Source: Apostichopus japonicus
Taxonomy: Eukaryota > Echinodermata > Holothuroidea > Aspidochirotida > Stichopodidae
Direction of reading: 5' to 3'
Assembly (NCBI RefSeq): GCF_037975245.1
Contig: NC_092568.1
Span: 3,565,001 to 3,629,000 of the forward strand
DNA: 64,000 bases
Positions 34,591 to 46,670 of this stretch are shown in pieces. The notes under the pieces were generated by a model, which ran no database searches, was not told the origin of the DNA, and was given only the letters and a program-made list of their open reading frames with translations. A program made the translations under genes and the position numbers. The first letter of the stretch is position 1. Every line of letters begins with the position of its first letter.

Positions 34591-35422
34591 CACATTCAAT
34601 ACGCGTGAGTACATATGTCCGTTTTATTCGATAACTAAAAACACTCTGGTATGACCGTATGAGTGAGTAACCTGGGAGTAGGAATATCTGACGTAAGTGT
34701 ATAGAAATAAACGCAGTCGCTTAGTTATTCTACCACAGGAATGAGGTTTACAAATAACTAAACCATTCGCTTTGTCAAATTTGAAGTGCAAATGTAACTT
34801 TTGCCATTTTCGTAATGGCTAAATAGCAAATATATGTAACTTATTTAACTATTGGTACACTGAGAATGAAAAATATGCTTAATGGTTTGTAAAGACAATA
34901 CAAAGACAATGTAAAGACAATAACGGCCACCAACCCGAACTGCAATATGATTCGTGTTTGACTCGGTGGAATCATCTTTGTTGGTTTATTGAAATTAACA
35001 CCTCTAATTTGGTTTTATTTTGTTGTCTGGACAAAACTCCACAGGGGCCAACTTTGTTTTCCACAATCGCACCGAAAAACACTCGAAAATTTAAGCCTAA
35101 CAATGTTTTTGTTTTATTTTAGTGGCCGAAAATTGCTTATAAAAAGTAAGCCATGGCCTACCAACGCATCCTTCATCCTCCCAACATTTTGTAAGCAGTT
35201 AGCTTTTCAATCAGATTTCAACAAATAGATATCGCTACCAATCTTCCTTTCGTTGTAACTTTGCGATTTTTTGCCCCGGTTAAGTTGTCACTGCCTTCGC
35301 AACTAACGCCATCTTGAAAAGTGTAGAAATGGCGAAACAGCCGTTATGATTGAAAACTTAACATTTAAACACAGCAGGCCGTGGTTCACTTTTTATTACC
35401 AATATTGTGTGATTTGTTTGCT
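34591..35422. other. No recognisable gene; end of the first period
   Basis: Unremarkable DNA up to 35,422, after which the sequence of position 1 starts again. Confidence 0.5.
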
Positions 35423-36179
35423 CTGCCGAATTTTACCCATTGACTTATTATAGAGGCAATCGTATGTTGTCCCTGGCGTTGTACTTTTGACGGTCGCCTA
35501 TAAACCTCACTCCAAATGAACCCATAGTTAATTTTTCCAGGTGTCTGAGATCAGATAACAACTTTGTTTATCACGAATATAATGTGTACGGAATTCATCT
35601 AGGCCTTCTCATTGCATAGACATTTAAAGCCAACATGTAGCTCGCGAGAGTCAACAATTAATATCACGATTTTCCCGATCGATCATATATACGATATCAA
35701 TTTACAAACTTAACTTTTTCTTTTGAACCAAACATACGACTTTTTGGTAATTCAAATGTTATCAGCATTTATGTATTCTTACGTTAGATAATATTAAGTT
35801 CATACGAAAATTCCGTACCTTCCTAACAAAAAAGAAAGAAAGAAAGAAAGAGGGAATTTGAGGGCCACTTTAAATTTGGTATGGGTTTAGTTACAGCCGA
35901 ACAGGAAATATGGTCCTAGCCCTATAACTATAGTATAGGTCTATGTAGGCCTAGTATATTATTTGTGTGTTAGGTTAGCCTACTCCGACGTCTATGCCCC
36001 TTGATCATTGATGTGTAAGCCTAGATGCAAATATAAATGTCCCTGTTTCTAAAAACCTCAATTATCATATCATTTAAGTTACTGAAAATATAGAATATAC
36101 ATTCGATATGTCTGTCAGTGATGACCAATTCCATTTCTGGAGTTTTTCTGTCACAAAATCGTCCATTTAGCCTATATAT

Positions 36180-36615
36180 AGTTGTCGGAAAAGGCCGGAG
36201 CTAGCACAACTTGCTAATGTGAGAACCTGACGCTATGAACCGCGCTTTGACGTTGGCCAATCAGAGCTGTCAGATCACGTCTCCCGAGCTCTGATGTAAT
36301 GTTAAACCAATCCGGGAACAATACACAATCACGTGTATACAGTAGCCATTGTGACCATGTTGACCAGAGCTTTCCTTTCAGGATCGTGTTTATTTCAACC
36401 CTCGGCATGTGTAAACATAACCCTGAAATGTTAGCAGTATATCAACAAGGTAATTTTAACCATTGTGGTTTTAGAGTTTAACTGCAACCGTTGAAAAATC
36501 TATTCCGTTATATTGCTCGTTACAAGTAACAAGAACGTCGTTTCCGCTGAGGAGTACAAAATCCAAAGAAGATCAAAAAGTTAAAAACGTGAAGGAGTCA
36601 TTAGGGTTAAACAAG
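36180..36615 (+). promoter_or_regulatory. Promoter and 5' leader of receptor A'
   Basis: CCAAT at 36,257-36,261. A segment at 36,321-36,484, missing on the left, contains an exon-like piece: CTTTCCTTTCAG at about 36,370-36,381, then about 70 bases to CAACAAG followed by GTAATT at about 36,450. It may be a 5' non-coding exon. Confidence 0.45.
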
Positions 36616-37629
36616 ATGGATACGAACGGAGTTGAAGTTACGAATTTACCCACCGATTCGCCTGTTTATGTTTTGGAAGATCTGACAGTAAGAAAACTTT
36701 GGTCCGTTATGGCGATACTTGTGGCGGCTGTTGGCATTCCTGGGAATATATTGGTTATGATCGCTGTGACTTTCTCGAAACGATTGCAAACCAAGACCAA
36801 TGCATTTGTCGTGAATTTGGCGTGTTCTGATCTTGCAGCGTGCCTCGTCCTTCCGTTCCAAGTTGTCGCATTGTTGAACGATAGTTGGCCATTGCCAGAC
36901 CCGTTGTGCACCTTTGTTGCTATTGTTGTCTGGGTTGGTCTTGGTAGCAGCGTAGTCAATCTCGCCTTAATCGCATTTAACCGTTTCACGTTAATAACTA
37001 AATCTCGTACTCACTACGACCAAGTATATTCAAAGAGAAATCTTGTCCTCATGTTAGCTTCAGCATGGATCATTCCGATCTTCCTGGTTACGGTCCCACC
37101 CTTATGTGGCCTTGGAAGAATCGGCTACTCGGAGCGGTATAAGTTATGTTCAGCTGACTCAAATCATCCTTTATCGAATGTTTACTCATTCATCACCAGT
37201 GCTTTCGTTGGAGTTCCATGTTTGATCATTATCATTACATGTTACGTCAAAATTTATCGCTTTATTCGAGCTAAAAATCGCGAGCTGTTTTCGAACAACG
37301 AATCTAGAGGGGAAAACAAGGGCAACGCCCAATCAGCGGCCTTCAAAAGACAAGTGAAAGTGACAAGGAACTTGTTTTTGGTGGTTTGTTCGTATATCAT
37401 ATGTATAATGCCCTATGCTATCGCCTGTTTGATACCACCCAGCTACCCTGCCATTCCTTGGGTGTCGTTATTTCTTATTGCTAACTGTTGTGTGAATCCA
37501 ATCATTTATGGACTAAAACATCCTCAGTTTAGAGATGTATTTCGACATATCCTATCGTGCAAGTTTAGACTTATTCCAGAGCCATCGAAGCTATTGCAGA
37601 CTCTCACAACCAGTTCTAACGGCGCATAG
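36616..37629 (+). CDS. Class A orphan GPCR, receptor A'
   Basis: 337 residues, single exon, intact, with the same seven-transmembrane plan as receptor A: GN in TM1, NRF at 122-124, Cys98/Cys178 and NPIIY at 294-298. It differs from A at I103, V137, Q239 and R245. Three of these (I103, Q239, R245) agree with receptor B. Silent differences around 37,160-37,350 also side with B, so A' either keeps older states or has taken a tract from B. The start is the ATG matching receptor B's, with AAGATGG context. Confidence 0.93.
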   Translation: MDTNGVEVTNLPTDSPVYVLEDLTVRKLWSVMAILVAAVGIPGNILVMIAVTFSKRLQTKTNAFVVNLACSDLAACLVLPFQVVALLNDSWPLPDPLCTFVAIVVWVGLGSSVVNLALIAFNRFTLITKSRTHYDQVYSKRNLVLMLASAWIIPIFLVTVPPLCGLGRIGYSERYKLCSADSNHPLSNVYSFITSAFVGVPCLIIIITCYVKIYRFIRAKNRELFSNNESRGENKGNAQSAAFKRQVKVTRNLFLVVCSYIICIMPYAIACLIPPSYPAIPWVSLFLIANCCVNPIIYGLKHPQFRDVFRHILSCKFRLIPEPSKLLQTLTTSSNGA

Positions 37630-39069
37630 AAGGCTAATTGGGTACCGTATATCGAAATAGTGACAATTAATCGATTAATCTTCATAGAAGGCCTGGTTTA
37701 GACATGTTCCTTTGAGGAAAGGAAAACGACAACATGATTTAATAACTCTTTTGACAATATATTGCGTTAACTGTGTTCCTAGTGATTCACTAATTGTCTA
37801 TTCTTGTCTTAGCATTTCTTAGAATATGAAGTAACACTGTAAACCTAAAAATGGTTTAATATTTAGACAAAGCATTTTAGTGTTGATTTCAAATGTTTGG
37901 TGGCATTTTTTACTCTTCTTTAGAATTTTAGAATATTCAATAACATTCACAATATTAATTAATATTAAATAAGTTTAACAAATGAATATAACCCAAAATA
38001 TTTGCTATATATGCACTGCACATGAATATCCGTTCAATTTAACCTTTTGCAAAATGTTCAACGGATGTATAATAAGGAAAAAATAAGGAAAGACGGTATT
38101 CGGTTTACTTCGGAATCCTACAAAAACAACCTTGATGAAACTAATATACTGACCATTCTTTGATTTATACATGAAAGTGGATACTGGCTCAAAGTATACT
38201 GAAATTTCAGTTGTTAAGGGATACTCTTCTTGCAAATAAATATTGAAAAACAAAAGGTTTTTTAGTATGAAAAATAATAACTGTGTCTGCTTTGCTACTG
38301 TATCTGGTTTACCATTTTAACTTCATCCTAAATGAGTGTTCGGTACTGTTGATGTTAGTGAGAAGATATTCATATACTTACAGTATATGACAACATTGTT
38401 CCGTTACGTCTCGAATCTCCGAAAGGAATATAATGTGGAATACGGGGATGATGCACGAGGCAAACTCAGACAGTAACGTAGCGAGAATTCAGTAGAATTA
38501 AGACACACTCATTCACCTCTAGATACATTATACAGCTTTACAACCTTTCTGAGGCTTAAGGCAAAAGACAACAAAATGTAACGAGCCGAGTCTCTCTAAC
38601 TCTAAGACGAATTATCTTTTACTGACTAACATAACTAATATTATTGGGATTTACCTACGCTTATTTTGACATTAATGATTGACTTTACTCATAATCGTTT
38701 CCGGAAGATAGAGTAGGCTATCCGGAAACAACTCACAGTCTTGGAAAGTCACATATTTAACTTCCGAAACGAGAGACGCTTACTTATATGGCCATTGTTG
38801 GCTTTCGGGGGAATCGCAAAGACGTGTAGCGTACTTATAGAGACCCTCCCGGAAACGACAACCGGAGATGCTTATTGTACCCGTAACAAATAACAATATT
38901 TAGTCGAACGTTTAAGGTACAATACGATTTTCATTGCTGTTTGTTTTTGAAAGTAAATGTATTTACTCAATGTGTTATCCTCACGTCAACATTTATCTAA
39001 ATTGTCGATTATGAAAGCTAAATTAATTTAACTGGAACATGAGAGTCTTTTATTATTAATAACAGAATA
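37630..39069. other. 3' flank of receptor A'
   Basis: Matches 2,043-3,480. No further gene. Confidence 0.6.
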
Positions 39070-39385
39070 TGTGTTTCAAATTGTAATGAGTTGGAAAATC
39101 CAGAATAGTGAAAGAGTTACAGCCTATACCGTGATTCGAATTCGGACCTCCCGCTTTATATGCGCGCACCCTAACCAACTAGGCCATGGACGCTGATTGT
39201 ATGTCCAGAGGTTCGAATCCAGTAAGGAAGGTCGTTATCCCACTGTAGGATTTTGCCACCTGTATCGAACAATGGCTATAGTTTTGATTTGGTGACATAT
39301 TTTGCCCTAGTCTTGAGATCTCTGAATCCTAAGGTCGGATCTCAAAAGACAAACTTTGAAAAGACTGTTAAATGAAATGGAAATA
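39070..39385 (-). mobile_element. tRNA-derived SINE, copy 4
   Basis: Right-hand counterpart of copy 1: A box 39,186-39,175, B box 39,143-39,133 on the minus strand. Confidence 0.75.
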
Positions 39386-40263
39386 AACTTCCAAGGCAAA
39401 TATATATGTATATAGCAAGACTAGAAGTACACATTATTAGAACCATACATGGAGACAATGAATAGTTCGTACATCTGTATAACGGGTACTACTAGTTTGC
39501 TCCTTCCAGTTAAGGATTATGTTTATATCAAAGTAGTGAAAAATCTAGTACTCTATGATTACCTTCAGAAAGCTATGAAAAATACTTTCAACTTTGTTAC
39601 AACTAACAGAACTATCGTGGCATCAACAACTGATCTAAGACGTAATACTTTAATGTCTACTTAAATATATAGGAGTCAATAGTGAACCATACATTGTTTT
39701 GTTACTGTAATCCGTTTTGCTGTACTACTTTAGTGATCTCAACTCATCCTTAGTTCTTCTGATTTGTTCACATATTTTTTGTTCTATTACAACTCAATTA
39801 CAATATCATTAAACGTGTTGTAAGTTAAAACAATAGCATTCTTTTGTTATTTGTCTGAATGTCATTTGTTCAAATTTTTAATAATCTACGTTATTCTACA
39901 ACAAGAGCTATACTGCCGCGTAAGCAAGATGACATTGTTGAGATACACTTTGTTGATATATGAGAGGTTCCTGTTTCTATACAACACTACCCATTAATAT
40001 ACAGATACCTTGCATCAATATACGAAGAATGTTTTTGTACAAAAGGATTTGTAAATATACAGATATCTTGCATCAATATACAAAAGGAGAATGTTTCTGT
40101 ACAAAAGGTTTGTTTATATGCACTAGCCGTCCATCAAAAAACAAAAGGTATATGTTGCTCTACATTAAAAATTGTGACTTTACAGAACCTTTCTGTACAA
40201 ATGGTACTGTCATTTTTACGAGATTGATCGTAGGAGAATGGACACATTATGTAGGTAAACAAA

Positions 40264-40265
<2 letters not shown>

Positions 40266-40352
<87 letters not shown>
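40266..40352. repeat. (TA)n array
   Basis: About 87 bases of TA; open frames across it are artefacts. Confidence 0.9.
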
Positions 40353-40360
<8 letters not shown>

Positions 40361-40810
40361 AATATATATGTTAAAATATATGTTAAAATATTTTAATAAA
40401 CATTTAAATTGCCTCGAACTTCAAATCAGCTAGTGAACGTAAACGTAAAGAAATCGATTGGATCTTTCATATTAAGTCTCACATCACCGGCCTCAACAAA
40501 GACTTGGGACCCCTTAACAACTATCATGCAGTTCTACAAACATATGTTATCCGTTCTGTGCTCCTTAATCCGCTTCCTGTATAGTCATAGTTTATTTGGT
40601 TCTAATTCCATCATTGCAACTTACACTTATCTAGCGTTATACTTTCATTGTGTTACATTTTTACTTTTCATTCGACTGCCAAGTATTGCTGACGAAGGTC
40701 CCAGGGGACCGAAAATTCCAATATATTTTCTTAAACTTTACTCCTTATTTGTCAATTATGAGTCATATCTTATTTCTCTGGTTTTCTCTAATGATAATAA
40801 TAATAATAAT

Positions 40811-41206
<396 letters not shown>

Positions 41207-41404
41207 TATATATAAATAAATATATATATACACTCTAAAAACTGAAGTGCTAATTTAGTAGCTCCAACACGGTGCTAGTCATCAATTAGCACTTTAAGAG
41301 CTAGTATCTAAACCTTCAAGTGTTAAATAACTTGCACCATACCAAAGTGCTATCGCCGTAGTTGTGATGCACTGCACTTATTAAGTGCTGAAAGTTTCGT
41401 ATTA

Positions 41405-41523
41405 ACTTTTGATTGGCTGAAGGCGGTGACGTCAGTAACATGCAACAACGCTATTGGTTATAACCAAATAGTTGCATATCGCATCGCTAGACGTGACAAC
41501 TGACTTTCGTTCCAACGGCAGAC
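41405..41523 (+). promoter_or_regulatory. Promoter-like module and first-exon donor in the TIR element
   Basis: Inverted CCAAT boxes (ATTGG at 41,412 and about 41,453), a perfect CRE (TGACGTCA, 41,427-41,434), and a GTAAGT donor at 41,524 that could end a non-coding first exon. Confidence 0.45.
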
Positions 41524-42558
41524 GTAAGTTTCTGAATTGAAATCTGTGAATATTCTCCAGAGTAAGGAAATTTTGAAAGCTGATATGGCGACCTTTAATG
41601 AAATTTGAGTGATCATTCATGTTTTCAATAACCTAGCTTTGCTGATGACGTCGGGAATTCCCTTGAAATAATTGCTCTGTCGACGTCTTAGTGATGGTAG
41701 CCTACCACTGATTTCATAGGTCTATTCACGTATGTAAATGCCAAATGCGCTCTGATATAACATTAGGCTATGCCAAGTTTATGATTGGGCGTTTATAGGC
41801 CTAGCCTACCTCCTTATTGTAACATTTATAAGGCCTAACTTTATGGCCGCCAATGGGTGATTCGATTGAGGTGTGCTACTGGTACTACAGTTTACTATGT
41901 TTGCACAAGTGGCCATCACACAGTCTTAACGTATAAGAGAGGCAGGCCCAATGCAATAAGTATTGGTATTGGTTTAGGCCTATATGCCAATGCCTAAAGA
42001 ATACGAGCCGATGGCCGCTACACGACCACAAGAAAACGTTTAGGAAGGCCTGCCAACCCATATTACGCTTTGAATTTGTGGTAGCCTAGCCTACAAGTAC
42101 AAACCATACTTCACAGTCATTCTCATACATTATTCAGGTTTAAAGAAAAATTAAAGTTAATGTAAACATAAAATAATGATCAGAGTAATTTTATACATCC
42201 TATTCTTATTTGACCTTGATAGTGTTTCCCATAATTCATGCATCGCTTAATGTTGTGTACCCTAATGTTTGCCTTGTTTGCACCTATCAAGGAAGGCCTA
42301 CTATAGGTATGTTTTCCTTTTGAAATGATGACTCCCAATGTAAATATGCTTCATTTAAGATGTTCTGTCATGAAAAGTGAAAGAATATAGGTAGGCTAAA
42401 TTTTCCAATTAATTTGAAACAAATTTTGGTGAAACTTTAAACATGCTTTTTTTGGATCAAATCTGTTTATAGACTCAAGCTTTTGCAGAAAAATGAAAGA
42501 AACCTGACATGTTTTGGGATTCATCGCATGTTTTCTTGTTTTATTCTTGTACTTGTAG

Positions 42559-44931
42559 ATTTCGCAAGACTTTGAGCAGATGTATGGAGATCAGGTCGCC
42601 AATAACTTTTTGATGAAATGTGGGGAACATTCCCGCCTCATTTGGAAGTACATAGCATGTAGTACCAACTCAGCTCTGCGGGACCTTCAGTTTGAATTTG
42701 AAGAAACAGAAAATTCTGAGGGTATGTTTAAAAAAAGTGCTAACATTTTGTAGTCATGTGACTCTCATTGTGCAAGTTCAGTCAAGTTTTCTGTAGTGAA
42801 TATTTGGTATGTTAGCTCTATAAAAGACTGCTATAGATAAAATCATGTACAAAAAAGTGGCAATGCTGTTAACAGATTGTCTGGTACCCAACTTTCTTTA
42901 AACATACATGGAAGAAATGAATGAAAGTGATTAAACTGAAACTGAATTACATTTCAATCTAGATTTTGAAGAAGACTTAAGTTCTGACACCATCGAAGCT
43001 GGTGGGAGTTTATATGATTGGTGGGCATCTACCTGTCTAACGATAGTTCATTAAGTGGTATTATCTCCTGCAGTCTTATGTGAATTTTCAAGTACTGAAG
43101 CTAACTTGGCTAAACTGATCCATGGGAGGGGACCCATCACAAATGTATCCAAAAATTGAGGTCAAAGATCATTTAAGTGTCAATTCAGGCTGCAGCATGT
43201 GAATCAAAAATAGCCAGATCATTATCAGATTGCTCGCAAATTGTTGAAATAAGTGGATTAAACCTTGTATCCAGATTTCAGATCAAAGGTTATAACTATT
43301 GGGTCTAAATTTGTAGCCAGTTCTTAGGCCCATGCACTAAAATTGACTAAGCTGGCAATCCTGTTCAGTTTTGCTTTAATTCCAGCTGTGGAGTAAGGGT
43401 AAACTGAAAGAAAATTTGTTTCTTGAGCCACGTACTGTTAAAGCGCTGTGGGTGGAGGGGTGTGTTATTATTCTAGAAACATTCTAGAACCAATGTTGTA
43501 GGTCTGGTGGTGTAGGGTTGTACCTGTATAGCCACTTGCGTGGTTCATTCATTGATACAAGTTACTGTACCACTTGATGCCTTAGTTTCCTCCATCCAAG
43601 AGTGTATTCAGTAAGTATTAATTTCCTGGCCTAACCAATTTCAATTATAGAAGCATCCCAGAAATCCTTTCAGTCTTTCACCATATTTATTTTAGTGACT
43701 TTGAAAAGACCTATGACTGTGAAATTGACACAGGCCTTTGTAATTTGGGTTCAGTGGACATAAAGGTATATCTGAATAATGTTTTTTTTTTATCTTGGCT
43801 ATATGTAATTTGTATATTGCAATTTCTAGAGCAAGTAGTAGGAACAAACAATTACTAACTGACACGTCACACTATTTTGTTGACATATACATCTGTTTTG
43901 TTGAGATATGTAATCTGCTTTTATGTTTTTCATTATTAAGAAACTTTTTAGTTTCTTCTTTAGAACATGCATCCATGTACGGTCTGTTTGCTTTGGTTCA
44001 CCTATTGCCGTCTTTCAACACAAGGAAAAGTGGAAAATGCAGTCGAGATGACAATGTCCGTTTCTTCATCGCCTGACAACCAGTAAGTTGTTTTGTGTGT
44101 TGAGTGGGAAAGATCTGCCAAAATTCACGCAGAGTGATCATTCTTTAAGCCATTTGAGCCTAGGGGATATTGGTGCTGACATTCTGTCCTCTAGGCCTCA
44201 GCCCCTTGGCTCAATCTGCGCTGGGCGGTCCAGGTAGGTGCTCTTATTAAATGTGTCTTTCCTTCAGGAGATAAGAGTCAACCACATAAAACTATCTGAT
44301 ACAGATGTGGGTCAATGTAGACTATTCTGTACTTGAGCCAGATAATCCTTTATTATATATCAAGTTATACCTGCATATCTTTTTAGCTGGTTAGATATTA
44401 ACATGGATTTTATATTTGGTTAAAATATGGCACTAGCCAGGCAGCAGTTCAGGCAAGATACATAATAGTACGGTAAGTGATGCAAGCAGGATGTGAACCA
44501 ATTGTCACCCGGACTAGTTGAAGTTTTCAGAGGTTACTAGAGAAATTGGCACTATTTTGGAAATTAATGCTTGCTTAATTTATTTTCTTCTTAGATCGGC
44601 ACAAATGTGGAAGAATATGCAAAGAAAAGCCAACTCAGCAGAAAACAGCCACACCTCCTGGCCATTGGAAGCAATGTGACTGACTTGCAGCAGTTTTTTT
44701 TTTGTAGTTCTGGATGGAGTTGCCCTACCTGTTTCCAGGCAAGCATGTGGAATTGTAGCAGCTACAGATATTTTAATGAAAGTTCATTATGTTTTTAATG
44801 TAGCATATGCGGTGCAGCTCACAGATTTCTACACCTTTATCCAAACTGTGTTGTATGGCATACCCCTATCAGGTCAAAAGATAAGTAATCATGTTAAGGA
44901 GATAAGGATTGCTTTGCAAAATGTGGAGTAG
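42559..44931 (+). pseudogene. SAMD3-like C-terminal-domain gene, slightly broken
   Basis: Exons 42,559-42,721, 42,963-43,001, 43,964-44,082 and 44,595-44,931 join in phase (1, 1, 0) with AG/GT borders. Recognisable parts: QDFEQMYGDQVANNF, MYGLFALVHLLPSF, GTNVEEYAKKS, QPHLLAIG, FFVV/LDGVALP and HYVFNVAYAVQLTDFYTFIQT. The order matches the C-terminal half of proteins annotated as 'sterile alpha motif domain-containing protein 3-like', numerous in fish and marine invertebrates; their function is unknown to me. From the first Met (42,580) it would be about 210 residues, without the SAM domain. Two lesions: a TGA at 44,074-44,076 and a 10-T run (44,694-44,703) that shifts the frame by one base. 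The second may be a sequencing error. Stop at 44,929. Confidence 0.68.
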
Positions 44932-46383
44932 AGACTGTTCACAGTTTAGTTTAAAAGCATTAAGGAAAGTTTGTTGCAAGCATGTCTTAAAATTTATTCG
45001 TTTTAATTACTAGCATTACAGTAATCTCTTTCAAGATTTCTCTTAACGTTTCTTAAGTTACAATGGCCATTTTGTAGTAGAAAAACATGCCGTATGTTTT
45101 TACTTTGGGATCAATGTTTCAATTCTAGTAATCCTTTAGAGCTCAGTATGTACGTACCTATTATATAAAGTGTAGTTGGATTTTTGACATTAACAGAAAT
45201 ATAAGGCCTACAACACAGGGTTAACAAATACAAAACTGAACACTAGACAACTTAGACCCACATATATCTCTAAACTCATCTCCAGATGAACCTAGTTATG
45301 ATGGATAAACTCAGGTTTTGACCAGTTATTCAGGTTGTACAGTTGATGATTTAAGTTTTGGCTTATAAAAATGGGAGGGATACTGCTTGCACCAGATCTC
45401 AGCCACAGCCACTCACACAAATTACTCATTAGTAATTAAAGACTCACAATATGTCAGGTACTTGCTCGCCCTTCGGGAGCGTAGGTTTACCTAACTTAGT
45501 CTTGATTGGGTGTTGTCACTGTTAATTTTATCATGTTTTAAAACATTCATTCAGACTGTTAGATGTTATTCAGTGTTATGTTTCAGTTTAATTTTGCCCC
45601 ATTTGGGGATCAAGTTGGTGTTATTTTCATTTGACATCATTAAAAGAGTGGAGTGAATAGGTTTGAAGGTGTTGTCCAAAATAAGGGACCATGGGAACAA
45701 AGCCTCATTGGGTGGTCAAAAATGTTTTTTTTTTTAATTTAATTTTTGTCCAATCTGAGATCTTTTCCAGTTGGAATCTGGATTTTACTGGATTTTAGGG
45801 GTGCATAGTCCCATCTCCTGTAAATATCACTCGGTACTAATACAGAAAATTAATATCATGTTTGAAAATTGTAACATCCATGGCTAAATGTAAACATAAA
45901 GTTAGGCTAGAACACTATGCATGGATATACTCTAGCACTTCTGGTCAACAGCCTTAAATTTTTATAGTAACCAAAGGGTTTAGCTGAGACACTTAAGCTA
46001 ATCCGTCTACACTATAAGTCTAACTTATGAATTTTTATTTCTCAAGTACAGGAAGCAATAAAAGGAAGAAAGAAAAGAAAAAATGTGTTCCCTTTTATTT
46101 CAGTCAGGAGATGCTGTGTTTTGACCTATGCATTCCATATTTTGCAAGTGATACAGATTAATTAGGATTTGCACTTACAGGTGCTATATTTCAGTGCTCT
46201 TTCCAGTGCTGGTGGTAGCACTTAAAGTGCGGGACTGTTGTAGCACTTTTCAGGTGCTTGTATAGTTAGCACCTTTGAGAGTGCTGTTTATAGCACTTAG
46301 GGTGCTGTCCCTCTCAGGGCTCTTGGGAAGTGCTGTAAAATAGCACTCTATGTGCTGTTTTCAGCACTTTGGTTTTTAGAGTG

Positions 46384-46426
<43 letters not shown>

Positions 46427-46497
46427 ATATAACGAAACTCCACGTTTACTCCAAAAGAAAATATTATATATAAATAAATATATATATATACATTTGT

Positions 46498-46528
<31 letters not shown>

Positions 46529-46529
46529 A

Positions 46530-46562
<33 letters not shown>

Positions 46563-46637
46563 ACGATATATATATAACGAAACTCCACGTTTACTCCAAA
46601 AGAAAATATTATATATAAATAAATATATATATAAACC

Positions 46638-46639
<2 letters not shown>
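46384..46639. repeat. TA arrays with two copies of an inverted hairpin arm
   Basis: The arm 'aacgaaactccacgttt...' appears at 46,431 and 46,577, as at 41,160 and 50,346. These repeats form the TA-rich bed into which the flanking elements went. Confidence 0.8.

Positions 46640-46670
<31 letters not shown>

Larger units (their letters stand above)
41231..46383. mobile_element. CACTCT-ended TIR transposon carrying a SAMD3-like gene
   Basis: A 5,153-bp element with 21-base TIRs starting CACTCTAAAAAC (two mismatches), in TA repeats on both sides, so TA or TATA is the likely target. Dozens of AGCACT/AGTGCT words crowd the first ~170 and last ~200 bases, like transposase or host-factor sites. The centre holds a promoter-like module and a five-exon gene. 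No DDE transposase is seen. Confidence 0.78.
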
